DNA from: Extensimonas vulgaris
GTDB taxonomy: Bacteria; Pseudomonadota; Gammaproteobacteria; Burkholderiales; Burkholderiaceae_C
Reading direction: 5' to 3'
NCBI RefSeq assembly: GCF_003337425.1
Contig: NZ_QPJU01000001.1
Span: forward strand, 338,978 to 402,977
Length of the DNA: 64,000 nt
Position 1 is the stretch's first letter; the number at the start of each line of letters is the position of its first letter. The notes beneath the pieces are model-generated. The model saw only the letters and a program-made list of their open reading frames with translations, was not told where the DNA came from and did no database searches. A program made the position numbers and the translations under genes. Shown here piece by piece: positions 38,276 through 50,055 of this stretch.

Positions 38276-38947
38276 TCAGGCCGCCGCGTACATGCGGTCT
38301 TCGAACACCCACTTGCGCTGCGCGCCCAGCACCGCCATCGGGTACGGCGCCTGGCCGCGGCTGCCGTTGTAGCGGCCCAGGGCTAAAAAGAGATCGCCGC
38401 GCTCGCGCTCGAGGTAGTGGCGCAGGATCACGCAGCCAAAGCGCAGATTGGTCTGCATATGAAACAGCTTGCCCGCGTCGCCGTCGCCGATCAGACGCGC
38501 CCAGAACGGCATGACCTGCATGTAGCCGCGCGCTCCGACGCTGGAGACGGCGTACTTGCGAAAGCCGCTCTCGACCTGGATCAAACCAAGCACCAGCGAC
38601 ACGTCCAGCCCCGCGCGTCGGGACTCGTACCACACGGTCTGCAGAAAGTCGCGCCGCTGCTCCCATTGCGGCAGGCGGCTGCGCAGGCGGTCGCTCATGG
38701 TGCCCAGCCAGCGCAGGTAGCGAATGCGCGCATCGGTGCTGGCAAATTCGGGCTCGGGCGGCGCCGCGTTGCTCACGGCCAGGTGCAACGCCGTGCGCAC
38801 CGAGTCCGCGAGCGGCTCCTCGACCTGTCCGCCTGCATGCGCTGCGGTCGGCACTGCCAGCCAGACGGCGGGCGTCCCCAAAGCCGCCAGGCAGGCACGC
38901 CGCGACATGCCCGGGGCCCCAACCATCTCTGTGCGCCGCATGCCCAT
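38276..38947 (-). CDS. Lytic transglycosylase
   Basis: 223 residues with an SLT-type domain: catalytic glutamate in LVLGLIQVESGFRKYAVSSV, then GARGYMQVMPFWARLIGD, and ALGRYNGSRGQAPYPMAVL. These enzymes cleave peptidoglycan glycan strands in the periplasm. A signal peptide with a twin arginine (MSRRACLAALGTPAVWLAVP, cut near AHAGG) may use the Tat or Sec route. Start at ATG 38947, 4 bp after the proS stop, so the pair is likely co-transcribed. Confidence 0.9.
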   Translation of the reverse strand: MGMRRTEMVGAPGMSRRACLAALGTPAVWLAVPTAAHAGGQVEEPLADSVRTALHLAVSNAAPPEPEFASTDARIRYLRWLGTMSDRLRSRLPQWEQRRDFLQTVWYESRRAGLDVSLVLGLIQVESGFRKYAVSSVGARGYMQVMPFWARLIGDGDAGKLFHMQTNLRFGCVILRHYLERERGDLFLALGRYNGSRGQAPYPMAVLGAQRKWVFEDRMYAAA

Positions 38948-38951
38948 ACCG

Positions 38952-40697
38952 TCATGCCCCCATGCGGCCCTGCAGGTGGGCCAGGATGTCCGCGAGCGCA
39001 ACTTTGACAGCCGCCGTTTCGCGGCGGTGCTGGTATTCGACCTGCGCCTCCTTCAAGCCCCGCTCGGACAGCACGATGCGGTGCGGCACGCCGATCAGCT
39101 CCCAGTCGGCAAACATCGCGCCCGGGCGCTCGCTGCGGTCGTCGAGGATCACGTCGATCCCCGCAGCGCACAGGTCGGCATAGAGCTTTTCTGCCGCAGC
39201 GCGCACGGCCTCGCTGCGCTCCATGCCGATGGGGCAGATCACCACCGTGAACGGCGCGATGGCGTCGGGCCAGATGATGCCGCGCTCGTCGTGGTTTTGC
39301 TCGATGGCCGCAGCCGGCAAGCGCGTGATGCCTATGCCGTAGCAGCCCATTTCGAAATGCCGTGGCTTGCCGTTTTCATCCAAAAACGTAGCATTCATCG
39401 CACGACTGTATTTGGTTCCGAGGTAAAACACATGACCAACCTCGATGCCGCGCTCGATCGCGAGCTCGCCTTTGCCGTCGGGCGAGCGGTCGCCCGCGAC
39501 CACGTTGCGCAGATCGGCTACGGCGTCGGGTTCCGGCAGGTCGCGCACCCAATTCACGCCGCGCAGGTGGTGGTCCTCTTCGTTCGCGCCGCAGATCCAG
39601 TCGGCCATCAGCGCCACCTCCCGATCCGCCACCACTTTCACCGGCTTTTGCAAACCGATCGGGCCCAGGTAGCCGGGCTTGCAGCCGAAGTGTGCTTCGA
39701 TCTCGGACTGCGTGGCAAAGCGAAAGCCCTGATCCAGCCCCGGCACCTTGCCGACCTTGACCTCGTTCATGTCGTGGTCGCCGCGCAGCAGCAGCAGCCA
39801 GATCTGCGTGTCGATGATGTCGCCCGCCTCACTCGTGCGGTCGGTGGCCAGCACGAGCGACTTCACTGTGCTCGCCAGGGGCACGCCGAGCAGTTCGGCC
39901 ACTTCGGCGCAGGTGCTCTTGCCGGGCGTGGGCACTTTTTGCAGCGGCTGGGTGGCCGCAGGGCGCGGGCCTTGCGGCGCGAGCGCCTCGGCCTTTTCCA
40001 TGTTGGCGGCGTAGTCGCTCTGCGGGCAGTAGACGATGGCGTCCTCGCCGGTCGCGGCAATCACCTGGAATTCCTCGCTCAAGTCCCCGCCAATGGCACC
40101 GCTGTCCGCCGCCACGGCGCGGTAGCGCAGGCCGAAACGGTCAAAGATGCGCCGGTACGCCTGCGCCATGGCCTGGTAGCTGGCCTGCGCGCCCGCCGGG
40201 TCGCGGTCGAAGCTGTAGGCGTCCTTCATGATGAACTCGCGCCCACGCATGAGTCCGAAACGCGGCCGGCGCTCGTCGCGGAACTTGGTCTGGATCTGGT
40301 AAAAATTCTTGGGCAGCTGCTTGTAGCTGTGCAGTTCCTGGCGCGCGATGTCGGTCACCACCTCTTCGCTCGTGGGCTGTACGACATAGTCGCGCCCGTG
40401 GCGGTCCTTGATGCGCAGCAATTCGGGGCCCATGGCATCGAAGCGCCCCGTCTCCTGCCACAGCTCTGCCGGCTGCACGATGGGCATGCATAGCTCCACG
40501 GCGCCCGCGCGGTTCATCTCTTCGCGCACGATGGCCTCGACCTTGCGGATCACGCGCAAACCCATGGGCATGTAGTTGTAAATGCCGGCGCTCAGCTTTT
40601 TGATGAGACCGGCGCGCAGCATGAGCTTGTGGCTCACCACTTCGGCGTCGGCCGGGGCTTCTTTGAGGGTAGAAATGAAAAATTGAGAGGCTTTCAT
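38952..40697 (-). CDS. proS: Prolyl-tRNA synthetase (bacterial type)
   Basis: 581 residues, including the INS editing domain of bacterial-type ProRS. Class II motifs: [20 protein letters not shown] (as [19 protein letters not shown]), [20 protein letters not shown], and [20 protein letters not shown]. Start at ATG 40697 ([20 protein letters not shown]); an in-frame extension upstream is not conserved-looking. Divergent from rppH across 94 bp. Confidence 0.97.
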   Translation of the reverse strand: MKASQFFISTLKEAPADAEVVSHKLMLRAGLIKKLSAGIYNYMPMGLRVIRKVEAIVREEMNRAGAVELCMPIVQPAELWQETGRFDAMGPELLRIKDRHGRDYVVQPTSEEVVTDIARQELHSYKQLPKNFYQIQTKFRDERRPRFGLMRGREFIMKDAYSFDRDPAGAQASYQAMAQAYRRIFDRFGLRYRAVAADSGAIGGDLSEEFQVIAATGEDAIVYCPQSDYAANMEKAEALAPQGPRPAATQPLQKVPTPGKSTCAEVAELLGVPLASTVKSLVLATDRTSEAGDIIDTQIWLLLLRGDHDMNEVKVGKVPGLDQGFRFATQSEIEAHFGCKPGYLGPIGLQKPVKVVADREVALMADWICGANEEDHHLRGVNWVRDLPEPDAVADLRNVVAGDRSPDGKGELAIERGIEVGHVFYLGTKYSRAMNATFLDENGKPRHFEMGCYGIGITRLPAAAIEQNHDERGIIWPDAIAPFTVVICPIGMERSEAVRAAAEKLYADLCAAGIDVILDDRSERPGAMFADWELIGVPHRIVLSERGLKEAQVEYQHRRETAAVKVALADILAHLQGRMGA

Positions 40698-40731
40698 CGA
40701 GCGGGATTTCAGTCTGTTCAGACCCGTCCTC

Positions 40732-40767
40732 TTGCCGCGCGCGGGGCGCTGTGCATAATGGACACAG
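40732..40767 (+). promoter_or_regulatory. Candidate rppH promoter with a dyad over the -10 box
   Basis: TTGCCG (40732-40737) and CATAAT (40754-40759) are 16 bp apart. CTGTG-N9-CACAG (40749-40767) is a 19-bp dyad exactly covering the -10 box, in the proS-rppH divergent gap. Confidence 0.45.
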
Positions 40768-40791
40768 TTCAAAAAATTTTGGGGTTTGATT

Positions 40792-41508
40792 ATGCTTGAC
40801 CGGGACGGCTTTCGGCCGAACGTCGGCATCATCCTGCTCAACCAAAAAAACCAGGTGTTCTGGGGCAAACGCATACGCACCCACAGCTGGCAATTCCCGC
40901 AGGGCGGCATAGACCGGGGCGAAAGCCCCGAGCAGGCCATGTACCGCGAATTGCACGAAGAGGTGGGTCTGCGCCCGCAGCATGTGCGCCTGGTGGCCCG
41001 CACGCGGGACTGGTTGCGCTACGAGGTGCCTGACCGGTACATCCGCCGCGAATCGCGCGGACACTACAGGGGCCAGAAACAGATCTGGTATTTACTGCAA
41101 CTGCTGGGCCACGACTGGGACTTGAACCTGCGTGCCACCGACCATCCGGAGTTCGACGCCTGGCGTTGGAACGACTACTGGGTGCCGCTGGACGTGGTGG
41201 TGGAGTTCAAGCGCGGCGTCTATGAAATGGCGCTGACCGAACTCGCGCGTTACCTGCCACGCAGCGAGCAGCAACGCAGCCGCTATCTGCGCAGCAACAT
41301 GCGCGGCCCTCGCGACATGGCCGAGCGGCAGGGCGGCGGTTTCGCAGCGCGCACCGATTCCATGCCCCGCATGGGCTCTTTGCTGGTCAGCCCGGACGTG
41401 GAGCTTCCGCCGGGCGCAAGCTTCGACCCAGACCCGCAAAAGAGCGTTGCAGCTCCCACGGTGCCATGTGCGCCGGCCAGCCTGCAGGTGGTCAAGACTA
41501 CCGGCTGA
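40792..41508 (+). CDS. rppH: RNA pyrophosphohydrolase
   Basis: 238 residues. Removes pyrophosphate from 5'-triphosphate mRNA ends and so triggers decay. RppH signature [40 protein letters not shown] and the Nudix glutamates in [10 protein letters not shown], then [11 protein letters not shown]. Longer than the E. coli enzyme by a low-complexity C-terminal tail of about 60 residues. Start at ATG 40792. Confidence 0.96.
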   Translation: MLDRDGFRPNVGIILLNQKNQVFWGKRIRTHSWQFPQGGIDRGESPEQAMYRELHEEVGLRPQHVRLVARTRDWLRYEVPDRYIRRESRGHYRGQKQIWYLLQLLGHDWDLNLRATDHPEFDAWRWNDYWVPLDVVVEFKRGVYEMALTELARYLPRSEQQRSRYLRSNMRGPRDMAERQGGGFAARTDSMPRMGSLLVSPDVELPPGASFDPDPQKSVAAPTVPCAPASLQVVKTTG

Positions 41509-41556
41509 CCAACCCGGCCCCGCCCATCGGACTGGCGCGGGACCGTCACACAAAAC

Positions 41557-42696
41557 TCAGCCCGCCGTCAGCACCAGGTTGTCGCGGTGCACCATTTCCG
41601 GCTCGGCCTGGTAGCCCAGCAGCTTTTCGAATTCGGACGAGGGCTTGCGGCACAGCAAGCGCGCCTCGGCACTCGCGTAATTTGCGAGGCCGCGCGCGAT
41701 TTCGCGCCCTTCGGGGTCGCGCACGGCGATCACGTCACCGCGTGAAAAATCGCCCTCCACCGCGGTCATGCCGATCGGCAGCAGGCTTTTGCCCTCGGCG
41801 CGCAGCTTGGCCGCGGCGCCCGCGTCCACGGTCACCGCGCCGCGCAGCTGCAGGTGGTCGGCCATCCACTGCTTGCGCGCCTGCAGTTTCGGCGTCTGAG
41901 CCAAGAGCAAGGTGCCTATGGGCTCGCCCTGCGCCAGACGCAGCAGCACGTCGGGCTCGCGTCCCCAGGCGATCACGGTGGAAGCGCCCGAACCTGCCGC
42001 GCGCTTGGCCGCGAGGATTTTCGTGATCATGCCGCCCTTGCCTATGCTCGAGCCCGCGCCGCCGGCCATGGCCTCGAGGGCCGGGTCGCCCGCCTGCGCC
42101 TCGTGCACGAACTGCGCCGCAGGGTCGCGGCGCGGGTCGGCGGTGTAGAGCCCTTTCTGGTCGGTGAGGATCACGAGCACGTCGGCTTCGATCAGGTTCG
42201 CCACGAGCGCGCCCAAGGTGTCGTTGTCGCCGAATTTGATCTCGTCGTTGACGACGGTGTCGTTTTCGTTGATGACCGGAACCACGCCCAGACGCAGCAG
42301 CGTCAGCAGGGTGGAGCGCGCATTCAGGTAGCGCTCGCGGTCGGCCAGGTCGGCGTGCGTGAGCAAGACCTGCGCGCTGCCCACGCCCTGCTCACGCAGC
42401 TTGGTTTCGTACATTTGCGCGAGGCCCATCTGGCCCACGGCGGCCGCGGCCTGTAGTTCGTGCACCAGTTTCGGGCGCGCGCTCCAGCCCAGACGCTTCA
42501 TGCCTTCGGCAATGGCGCCGCTAGACACCAGCACCACCTCGCGGCGCACGCCGTCTGCGCCGCGCACCAGCGCTGCGAGCTGGCGGCTCCATTCACCCAT
42601 CGCCGCCTCGTCGAGGCCGCGGCCTTCATTGGTGACCAGGCTCGAGCCCACCTTGACCACCCAGCGCCGGGCGTCGCGCAATACATTCGCAGCCAT
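41557..42696 (-). CDS. proB: Glutamate 5-kinase
   Basis: 379 residues: an amino-acid kinase domain ([57 protein letters not shown]) and a C-terminal PUA domain. It phosphorylates glutamate, the first step of proline synthesis. Start at ATG 42696 ([20 protein letters not shown]). Lies 54 bp downstream of obgE with a family D repeat in the gap. Confidence 0.97.
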   Translation of the reverse strand: MAANVLRDARRWVVKVGSSLVTNEGRGLDEAAMGEWSRQLAALVRGADGVRREVVLVSSGAIAEGMKRLGWSARPKLVHELQAAAAVGQMGLAQMYETKLREQGVGSAQVLLTHADLADRERYLNARSTLLTLLRLGVVPVINENDTVVNDEIKFGDNDTLGALVANLIEADVLVILTDQKGLYTADPRRDPAAQFVHEAQAGDPALEAMAGGAGSSIGKGGMITKILAAKRAAGSGASTVIAWGREPDVLLRLAQGEPIGTLLLAQTPKLQARKQWMADHLQLRGAVTVDAGAAAKLRAEGKSLLPIGMTAVEGDFSRGDVIAVRDPEGREIARGLANYASAEARLLCRKPSSEFEKLLGYQAEPEMVHRDNLVLTAG

Positions 42697-42704
42697 TTTT
42701 ACTG

Positions 42705-42750
42705 TTTTTGGGCTTTAACGCTCTATATATGGGCGCTAGCAGCTATTGAT
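42705..42750. repeat. Family D dispersed repeat between obgE and proB
   Basis: On the minus strand: AATAGCTGCTAGCGCCC, ATATATAGAGCGTTAAAGCC and a following run of As. It directly precedes the obgE stop codon and lies in the probable obgE-proB transcript. Confidence 0.65.
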
Positions 42751-43842
<1,092 letters not shown>

Positions 43843-44008
43843 CTAGTGTAGTGTTTGATGCTTGATGCGACCAATAAAACCGATGGATTTTTGGTCTGGG
43901 TAAGGCGCAAACCGCAGCGATACCGGGTGGTATCGCGAGGATTTGCAACGCGGCCCAGGCCGAAAAGACGCGGTTTTATGTCGCAGATAGCGTCGAACAC
44001 TACACTAG
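43843..44008. mobile_element. Family C near-palindromic element before obgE (166 bp)
   Basis: Perfect 13-bp ends CTAGTGTAGTGTT and AACACTACACTAG. The two halves are imperfect complements almost to the centre, where CGATACC and GGTATCG face each other around GGT, so the single strand can fold into one long hairpin. TA inside each end would fit a TA target duplication. It encodes nothing visible and ends 6 bp before the obgE ATG. Confidence 0.75.
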
Positions 44009-44143
44009 TGTACGCAAGTGCAAAAACCACGCCGCAGGCAAATGCCTTGCTGCAGCAAGAACCATCAAACTGCTGCCCAAACCGCAAATTACAAGTCATT
44101 CGCCGCAGCAAACGAGGCGCCGAAACAACGCGCCGAAAATGCG
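44009..44143. other. Unassigned DNA between the family C element and the rpmA terminator
   Basis: 135 bp, part of the 358-bp gene-free gap between obgE and rpmA. A TGTAAT on the minus strand (44088-44093) is the best -10 candidate for obgE, without a good -35. Nothing else is visible. Confidence 0.4.
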
Positions 44144-44167
44144 AAAGCCCCGACCAAGCGGGGCTTT
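44144..44167 (-). terminator. Intrinsic terminator after rplU-rpmA
   Basis: Perfect 9-bp stem AAAGCCCCG/CGGGGCTTT with a 6-nt loop, 28 bp beyond the rpmA stop; on the minus strand the stem itself ends in TTT. Confidence 0.75.
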
Positions 44168-44194
44168 GCCGATGACAGCAGGAAAAGCCCGTAC

Positions 44195-44464
44195 TCAGGC
44201 CGCCGCTGCCACGGGAATCACGCTGACCGTCTGCTTGGACAGAGCACCCTTGGTGCCGAAGGACACCTGACCATCAACCAGTGCAAACAGGGTATGGTCG
44301 CGCCCGACTGCCACGTTCGTGCCGGCGTGAAAGCGCGTGCCGCGCTGGCGCACGATGATCGAGCCTGCACTAACTGCCTGACCACCGAAGGCCTTCACAC
44401 CCAACATCTTGGGCTTGGAATCACGCCCGTTACGCGTAGAGCCGCCGCCTTTTTTCTGTGCCAT
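44195..44464 (-). CDS. rpmA: 50S ribosomal protein L27
   Basis: 89 residues beginning [20 protein letters not shown], the typical N-terminus that reaches the peptidyl transferase centre; ends SVIPVAAAA. No N-terminal cleavage extension of the Firmicutes type. 12 bp downstream of rplU. Confidence 0.98.
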   Translation of the reverse strand: MAQKKGGGSTRNGRDSKPKMLGVKAFGGQAVSAGSIIVRQRGTRFHAGTNVAVGRDHTLFALVDGQVSFGTKGALSKQTVSVIPVAAAA

Positions 44465-44476
44465 GACATTCGCTCC

Positions 44477-44788
44477 TCAAACGGAAATTGCACCGATGCG
44501 CAGCTCGGTGAACTGCTGGCGGTGGCCTTGGCGTTTTTGGTAATGCTTGCGCCGACGCATCTTGAAAATGCGCACCTTGTCGTGCTTGCCATGCGCCACC
44601 ACGGTGGCCGTGACCGTCGCGCCGGACACCAGGGGAGTGCCCACCTTGAGCTCGGCGCCGTTTCCGACGGCCAGAACCTGGTCGATCACGATATCCTGGC
44701 CTACGTCCGCAGCAATCTGTTCTACTTTGATCTTCTCGCCGGGGGCAACGCGATACTGCTTGCCACCGGTTTTTATGACCGCGTACAT
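44477..44788 (-). CDS. rplU: 50S ribosomal protein L21
   Basis: 103 residues from ATG 44788 ([20 protein letters not shown]) to the basic end [28 protein letters not shown]. Normal length. First gene of rplU-rpmA; a leader of about 55 nt with a hairpin lies upstream. Confidence 0.98.
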   Translation of the reverse strand: MYAVIKTGGKQYRVAPGEKIKVEQIAADVGQDIVIDQVLAVGNGAELKVGTPLVSGATVTATVVAHGKHDKVRIFKMRRRKHYQKRQGHRQQFTELRIGAISV

Positions 44789-44817
44789 GGGAACCTCTTC
44801 TGAAATTTCGAAAGAAT

Positions 44818-44852
44818 CTCTGCCTGTCTTTTTTGCAGAGCCGTATATTCTA
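44818..44852 (-). promoter_or_regulatory. rplU leader hairpin and -10 candidate
   Basis: CTCTGC/GCAGAG (44818-44840) forms a 6-bp hairpin with an 11-nt A-rich loop on the mRNA; TAGAAT lies at 44847-44852 with no good -35. Ribosomal protein leaders often bind their own product, so this may be an L21 autoregulatory site; that is inference. Confidence 0.4.
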
Positions 44853-45057
44853 CCACGGCCAAGTCCGGCTTTTCCTTCCAGCTTTTCCTTGGCATCGCAA
44901 GACCCATCCCCCATCGTGGTGCGCAAAGCCTCCTCGTCTCTTGCCAGCCTCCTGTTTGCTGTCTCCTGTTTGCACATCCCCCGCTACAATCCCCGCGACG
45001 CTCAAGAAGTCCGCGCCTTTGGCTCGCTTGCGCGTTTTTGTCTGAAAGTTACCTGCG

Positions 45058-45855
45058 ATGCTGCGCCCTATCTCGCCTTTTGTTATTGTCTTTCTGGCTT
45101 GCGGCATTCTGACCGCCTGCTCCAGCACTCCCGCCGACCCCACAGCAGGCTGGAGTCCGAACCGTATCTATTCTGAGGCCAAAGATGAAATGAACGGTGG
45201 CGCTTTTGACAAGGCCATCGATCTTTACGAAAAACTCGAAGGTCGTGCAGCAGGCACACCGCTGGCGCAGCAAGCCCAACTCGAAAAGGCTTACGCCCAG
45301 TACAAAAACGGTGAAAAGGCCCAAGCCATTGCAACGCTGGATCGCTTCATGAAGCTGCATCCAGCAAGTCCCGCGCTCGACTATGCGCTCTACCTCAAAG
45401 GCATCATCAATTTCAACGATGATCTCGGCCTGTTTTCATGGATCTCGCGCCAGGATCTTTCCGAGCGCGACCAAAAAGCCGCCAAAGATTCTTTCGAGGC
45501 TTTTCGTGAATTGGTGACGCGCTTTCCGGACTCCAAATACGCCCCCGATGCGCGCCAGCGCATGGTGTATATCGTGAACGCTCTGGCCCAGTACGAGGTA
45601 CACGTTGCGCGTTACTACTACAAACGCGGTGCCTACGTCGCGGCCATCAACCGGGCGCAGGCTGCCTTGGCCGAATACAAAGACGTGCCTGCGCTCGAGG
45701 AAGCCCTCTATATCCTCATGCAGTCTTACGATGCGCTGGGCATGACGCAATTGCGCGACGACACGCGCCGCGTGCTGGAAGCCTCATTTCCACAAAGCAT
45801 CTATCTGAGCCAGGGCCTCAAGCCCAAGTCCAACCCCTGGTGGAAGTTGTGGTGA
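45058..45855 (+). CDS. bamD: Outer membrane assembly lipoprotein BamD
   Basis: 265 residues. Lipoprotein signal ends LTAC with the lipidated Cys21 (GILTACSSTPADPTAGWSPN). TPR-like repeats follow: IYSEAKDEMNGGAFDKAIDL, AYAQYKNGEKAQAIATLDRF and AYVAAINRAQAALAEYKD, ending NPWWKLW. BamD is the essential lipoprotein of the BAM complex. Base composition is less GC-rich than the neighbours. Divergent from rplU; TACAAT at 44985-44990 could be its -10 box. Confidence 0.96.
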   Translation: MLRPISPFVIVFLACGILTACSSTPADPTAGWSPNRIYSEAKDEMNGGAFDKAIDLYEKLEGRAAGTPLAQQAQLEKAYAQYKNGEKAQAIATLDRFMKLHPASPALDYALYLKGIINFNDDLGLFSWISRQDLSERDQKAAKDSFEAFRELVTRFPDSKYAPDARQRMVYIVNALAQYEVHVARYYYKRGAYVAAINRAQAALAEYKDVPALEEALYILMQSYDALGMTQLRDDTRRVLEASFPQSIYLSQGLKPKSNPWWKLW

Positions 45856-45913
45856 TGCGGGCGCCGGAGTTCGCTCTGTGCAAAGCCCCGCGGTTTTGCA
45901 CCCGCATGCGCCC

Positions 45914-46693
45914 ATGAAGCGTGCCTTTCGTCTTGTTGGCGCCACCGGCATTCACAAGGGCGACCGTGAATACCAGCAAGATCAGGTAGCGCTACTGGCG
46001 CATCCCCATCACAAAGGCTGTGTTCTTGCCGTCGTTGCCGATGGCATGGGGGGCCGCAGTGGCGGCCGCAAAGCATCGGATCAGGTGCTGCTGACGGCCC
46101 GCCAGCGCTTTGAGCGCTACGCCCCACAGGTTGACGATCCTGCAGAATTTCTCGAAAACATCGTCACCGAAGCGCACATCGTCATCCGCCTCACTGCACT
46201 CTCGGCCGAAGAAGAGCCCCACAGTACGCTCGCGGCCTTTTTGATCAACCCCAGCGGCACCTGTCACTGGGTGCACTCCGGGGATTCGCGTCTCTACCAT
46301 TTTCGCAACGGTCGCCTGCTCTTTCGCACCAAGGACCATTCTTATGTGCAGGCGCTGGTCGATCGAGGCGAACTGACCGAAGCCGAAGCGCAAAACCATC
46401 CACGCGCCAATATTCTTCTGGGCTGCCTTGGTACGGACAGCGACCCGCCTGCAGCCCTGCACACCATCGAAAACCTGCAGCCGGGGGATGTGCTCCTCGC
46501 TTGCAGCGACGGGCTCTGGCATTACTTCACCTCGGCGGAACTCGCGGCGGTCGTTGACGCGCTCACGCCACGCGAAGCCAGCGAATTTCTGATCGAAAAA
46601 GCCCGCGCCCGCGCCCAGGGCAGCGGAGACAATCTTTGTCTCGCCGTGGTCAAGATAGAGGCTGCGTCGCCAAGCCACGCAAGCGCCGTATAA
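45914..46693 (+). CDS. PP2C-type serine/threonine protein phosphatase
   Basis: 259 residues with metal-binding aspartates in GDREYQQDQVALL, VVADGMGGRSGGRKASDQ and ACSDGLWHYF, plus HWVHSGDSRLYHFRNGRLLF and GSGDNLCLAVVKIE. It belongs to the bacterial PP2C/Stp group that reverses Ser/Thr phosphorylation. Start taken at ATG 45914 (MKRAFRLVGATGIHKGDREY); a GTG at 45878 would add 12 residues. No Hanks-type kinase or FHA gene is adjacent. It follows bamD by 58 bp. Confidence 0.9.
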   Translation: MKRAFRLVGATGIHKGDREYQQDQVALLAHPHHKGCVLAVVADGMGGRSGGRKASDQVLLTARQRFERYAPQVDDPAEFLENIVTEAHIVIRLTALSAEEEPHSTLAAFLINPSGTCHWVHSGDSRLYHFRNGRLLFRTKDHSYVQALVDRGELTEAEAQNHPRANILLGCLGTDSDPPAALHTIENLQPGDVLLACSDGLWHYFTSAELAAVVDALTPREASEFLIEKARARAQGSGDNLCLAVVKIEAASPSHASAV

Positions 46694-46704
46694 CGCAGCA
46701 TACG

Positions 46705-47364
46705 CTACGGGGCCGGCGGCAAGGGGGCGGCAGATTTGTGCCCGGCGGCGGCATTTTCGGCGCGCTTCTTTTCGAGGCGTGCCCGGTGTTCCTGCGCGTC
46801 GCGCTGTTTTTCGGCGTAGCGCGCCCGCTCGCGCGGGACTTGCTCGGTATCGGCGCGCGCACGGCGCTCTTGCTGTGCGGCCTGGCTTTGCTGGTGTGCT
46901 CGGGCGTCCTGCGCGCGGTGTTCGGCATCGCGCGCGCGCTGCTGCTGTTGTGCGGCCGGATCGGGCTTTTTGCGCACCGTACCCTGCCCTGCGGGCGGGG
47001 GCTTGGCTGCGTCGCTTTGCTTTTTCTCGATCTCGCGCAGGCGTTCTGCAGCCTTGCGCTTGCGCTCGAGGTCGTTGAGTTCAAGTTCGCGCTGTCGCAA
47101 CGGCGCCTCGGCCTGGCGTGCACGCTTGCGCGCGTCCCGCAGACAATCCTCGACGGCAAAGCGCTGGTAGCACGCCTTTTCTTCACGCGCGCGCTGCTGT
47201 GCGATCGCCGCGCGTTGCTGTTGGATGTGGGAACGTTCGGCCCGGATGCCATCTTCAGGTGCATCGGAGTCTGCAGCGGGCTGAGCATATGCAGCCGCTA
47301 CGCTTGCACAGAGCACCAATGCCAGCAGGCGCGCTCCCAGTCCAGTATGGCGCAATGCACTCAT
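46705..47364 (-). CDS. Periplasmic coiled-coil protein of unknown function
   Basis: 219 residues. Signal peptide MSALRHTGLGARLLALVLCA, cut near AYAQ. Then a charged Arg/Glu/Ala/Gln-rich helix with one Cys pair in ACYQRFAVEDCLRDARKRAR, a Pro linker and a second Gln/Arg/Ala-rich helix. The Cys-x8-Cys motif followed by a coiled coil recurs in Burkholderiales hypothetical proteins, as I recall; no function is known. Its ATG overlaps the zapE stop (ATGA), so it is translated with zapE. The convergent PP2C gene ends 11 bp away. Confidence 0.8.
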   Translation of the reverse strand: MSALRHTGLGARLLALVLCASVAAAYAQPAADSDAPEDGIRAERSHIQQQRAAIAQQRAREEKACYQRFAVEDCLRDARKRARQAEAPLRQRELELNDLERKRKAAERLREIEKKQSDAAKPPPAGQGTVRKKPDPAAQQQQRARDAEHRAQDARAHQQSQAAQQERRARADTEQVPRERARYAEKQRDAQEHRARLEKKRAENAAAGHKSAAPLPPAP

Positions 47365-48458
47365 GTCAACCCCGTATCTACGCTGCGGCGCTCGAGCGCC
47401 AGGTATTCTTTGGACTGCATCTCGTGCAGCCGCGACACCGTGCGCGGAAATTCATGCGCGAGCGGCCCTTCGGTGTAGAGCTGCTCAGGCGGCACCGCGG
47501 CCGAGAGGATCAGCTTGACGCGCCGGTCGTACAACACATCGATGAGCAGCGTAAAGCGCCGCGCCGCGGAAGCCATGCTCGCGCTCATCGCCGGCACGTC
47601 GGACAGCAGTACCGTGTGAAAGCGCGTGGCGATTTCGAGGTAGTCGTTTTGCGAGCGCGGCCCGTCGCACAGCGTGCGAAAGTCGAACCACACCACCCCG
47701 CCCGAGCGGCGCCGTGCGCGCAATTCGCGCCCCTCGATGTGCAGCAGCGGATCTTCGTCCGGGCCTTCGGCAAGCTGCTCGAAAGCCTGGTTCATCGCCG
47801 CATCCGCCTGTGGACCGAGCGGCATGTGGTACAGCTGCACCTGCTCGAGCGTGCGCCGCCGGTAGTCGGTGCCGTTGTCCACGTTCACGACCTCGAGCTT
47901 TTCCTTGAGCAGTGCGATCGCGGGCAGGATGCGGTCGCGGTGCAGACCGTTCGGGTACAGATCGTCGGGCGCGAAGTTGGACGTGGTGACGAAACCCACG
48001 CCGTTGTCGAACAAAGCCACGAGCAGGCGGTGCAGGATCATCGCGTCGGTGATGTCGGCGACATGGAACTCATCGAAGCAGATGAGCTTGTAGCGCTTGG
48101 CGATGCGCGCCCCGAGCGCGTCGAGCGGATCGACCGTGCCTTGCAGCGCGGCAAGCTCGCGGTGCACCTCGCGCATGAACTCGTGGAAGTGCAGGCGCAC
48201 CTTGCGCTTGATCGGCACCGCCTGGAAAAAGCAGTCCATCAGAAAGCTTTTGCCACGCCCCACGCCGCCGTACATATACACGCCGCGCGGCACCTCGGGA
48301 CGGTTGATGAGCTTTTTGAGCGCGTTCGAGCGCCGCGCTTTGTAGCTGGCCCATTCGTCGGCGCAACGCTGCAGCGCCTGCACGGCCCGCAGCTGCGCCG
48401 GATCGCTGTGAAAGCCTTTAGCAGCGAGTGCGGCGTAGTAGGCCTCTTTGACGTTCAC
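47361..48458 (-). CDS. zapE: Cell division ATPase ZapE (AFG1 family)
   Basis: 365 residues. Walker A YMYGGVGRGKSFLMDCFFQA, Walker B LICFDEFHVADITDAMILHR and sensor VGFVTTSNFAPDDLYPNGLH. ZapE interacts with the Z ring in enterobacteria; AFG1 proteins act in protein quality control. Starts at ATG 48458 (MNVKEAYYAALAAKGFHSDP). Fourth gene of odhA-odhB-lpdA-zapE, an order typical for the group, and coupled to the downstream coiled-coil gene. Confidence 0.95.
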   Translation of the reverse strand: MNVKEAYYAALAAKGFHSDPAQLRAVQALQRCADEWASYKARRSNALKKLINRPEVPRGVYMYGGVGRGKSFLMDCFFQAVPIKRKVRLHFHEFMREVHRELAALQGTVDPLDALGARIAKRYKLICFDEFHVADITDAMILHRLLVALFDNGVGFVTTSNFAPDDLYPNGLHRDRILPAIALLKEKLEVVNVDNGTDYRRRTLEQVQLYHMPLGPQADAAMNQAFEQLAEGPDEDPLLHIEGRELRARRRSGGVVWFDFRTLCDGPRSQNDYLEIATRFHTVLLSDVPAMSASMASAARRFTLLIDVLYDRRVKLILSAAVPPEQLYTEGPLAHEFPRTVSRLHEMQSKEYLALERRSVDTGLT

Positions 48459-48476
48459 GTTGGATTTCTATGAAAA

Positions 48477-48520
48477 GAATAGCTGCTAGCGCTTGATACA
48501 TAAGCGCTAAAGGCCAATTT
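48477..48520. repeat. Family D dispersed repeat, best copy
   Basis: GAATAGCTGCT, then AGCGCTTGATACATAAGCGC, then TAAAGGCCAATTT. The arms AGCGCTT and AAGCGCT are perfectly complementary. It lies between lpdA and zapE, within the likely transcript. I use it as the family reference. Confidence 0.75.
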
Positions 48521-48531
48521 CTCTATGAATT

Positions 48532-49971
<1,440 letters not shown>

Positions 49972-50055
49972 GGGAAATTCTCTGGTTCGGTGAACGAAAA
50001 ACCCACGCGCAGCAGCACCGGCAAAAGCCTGCTGCACGGTGGGCATACAGATGGC

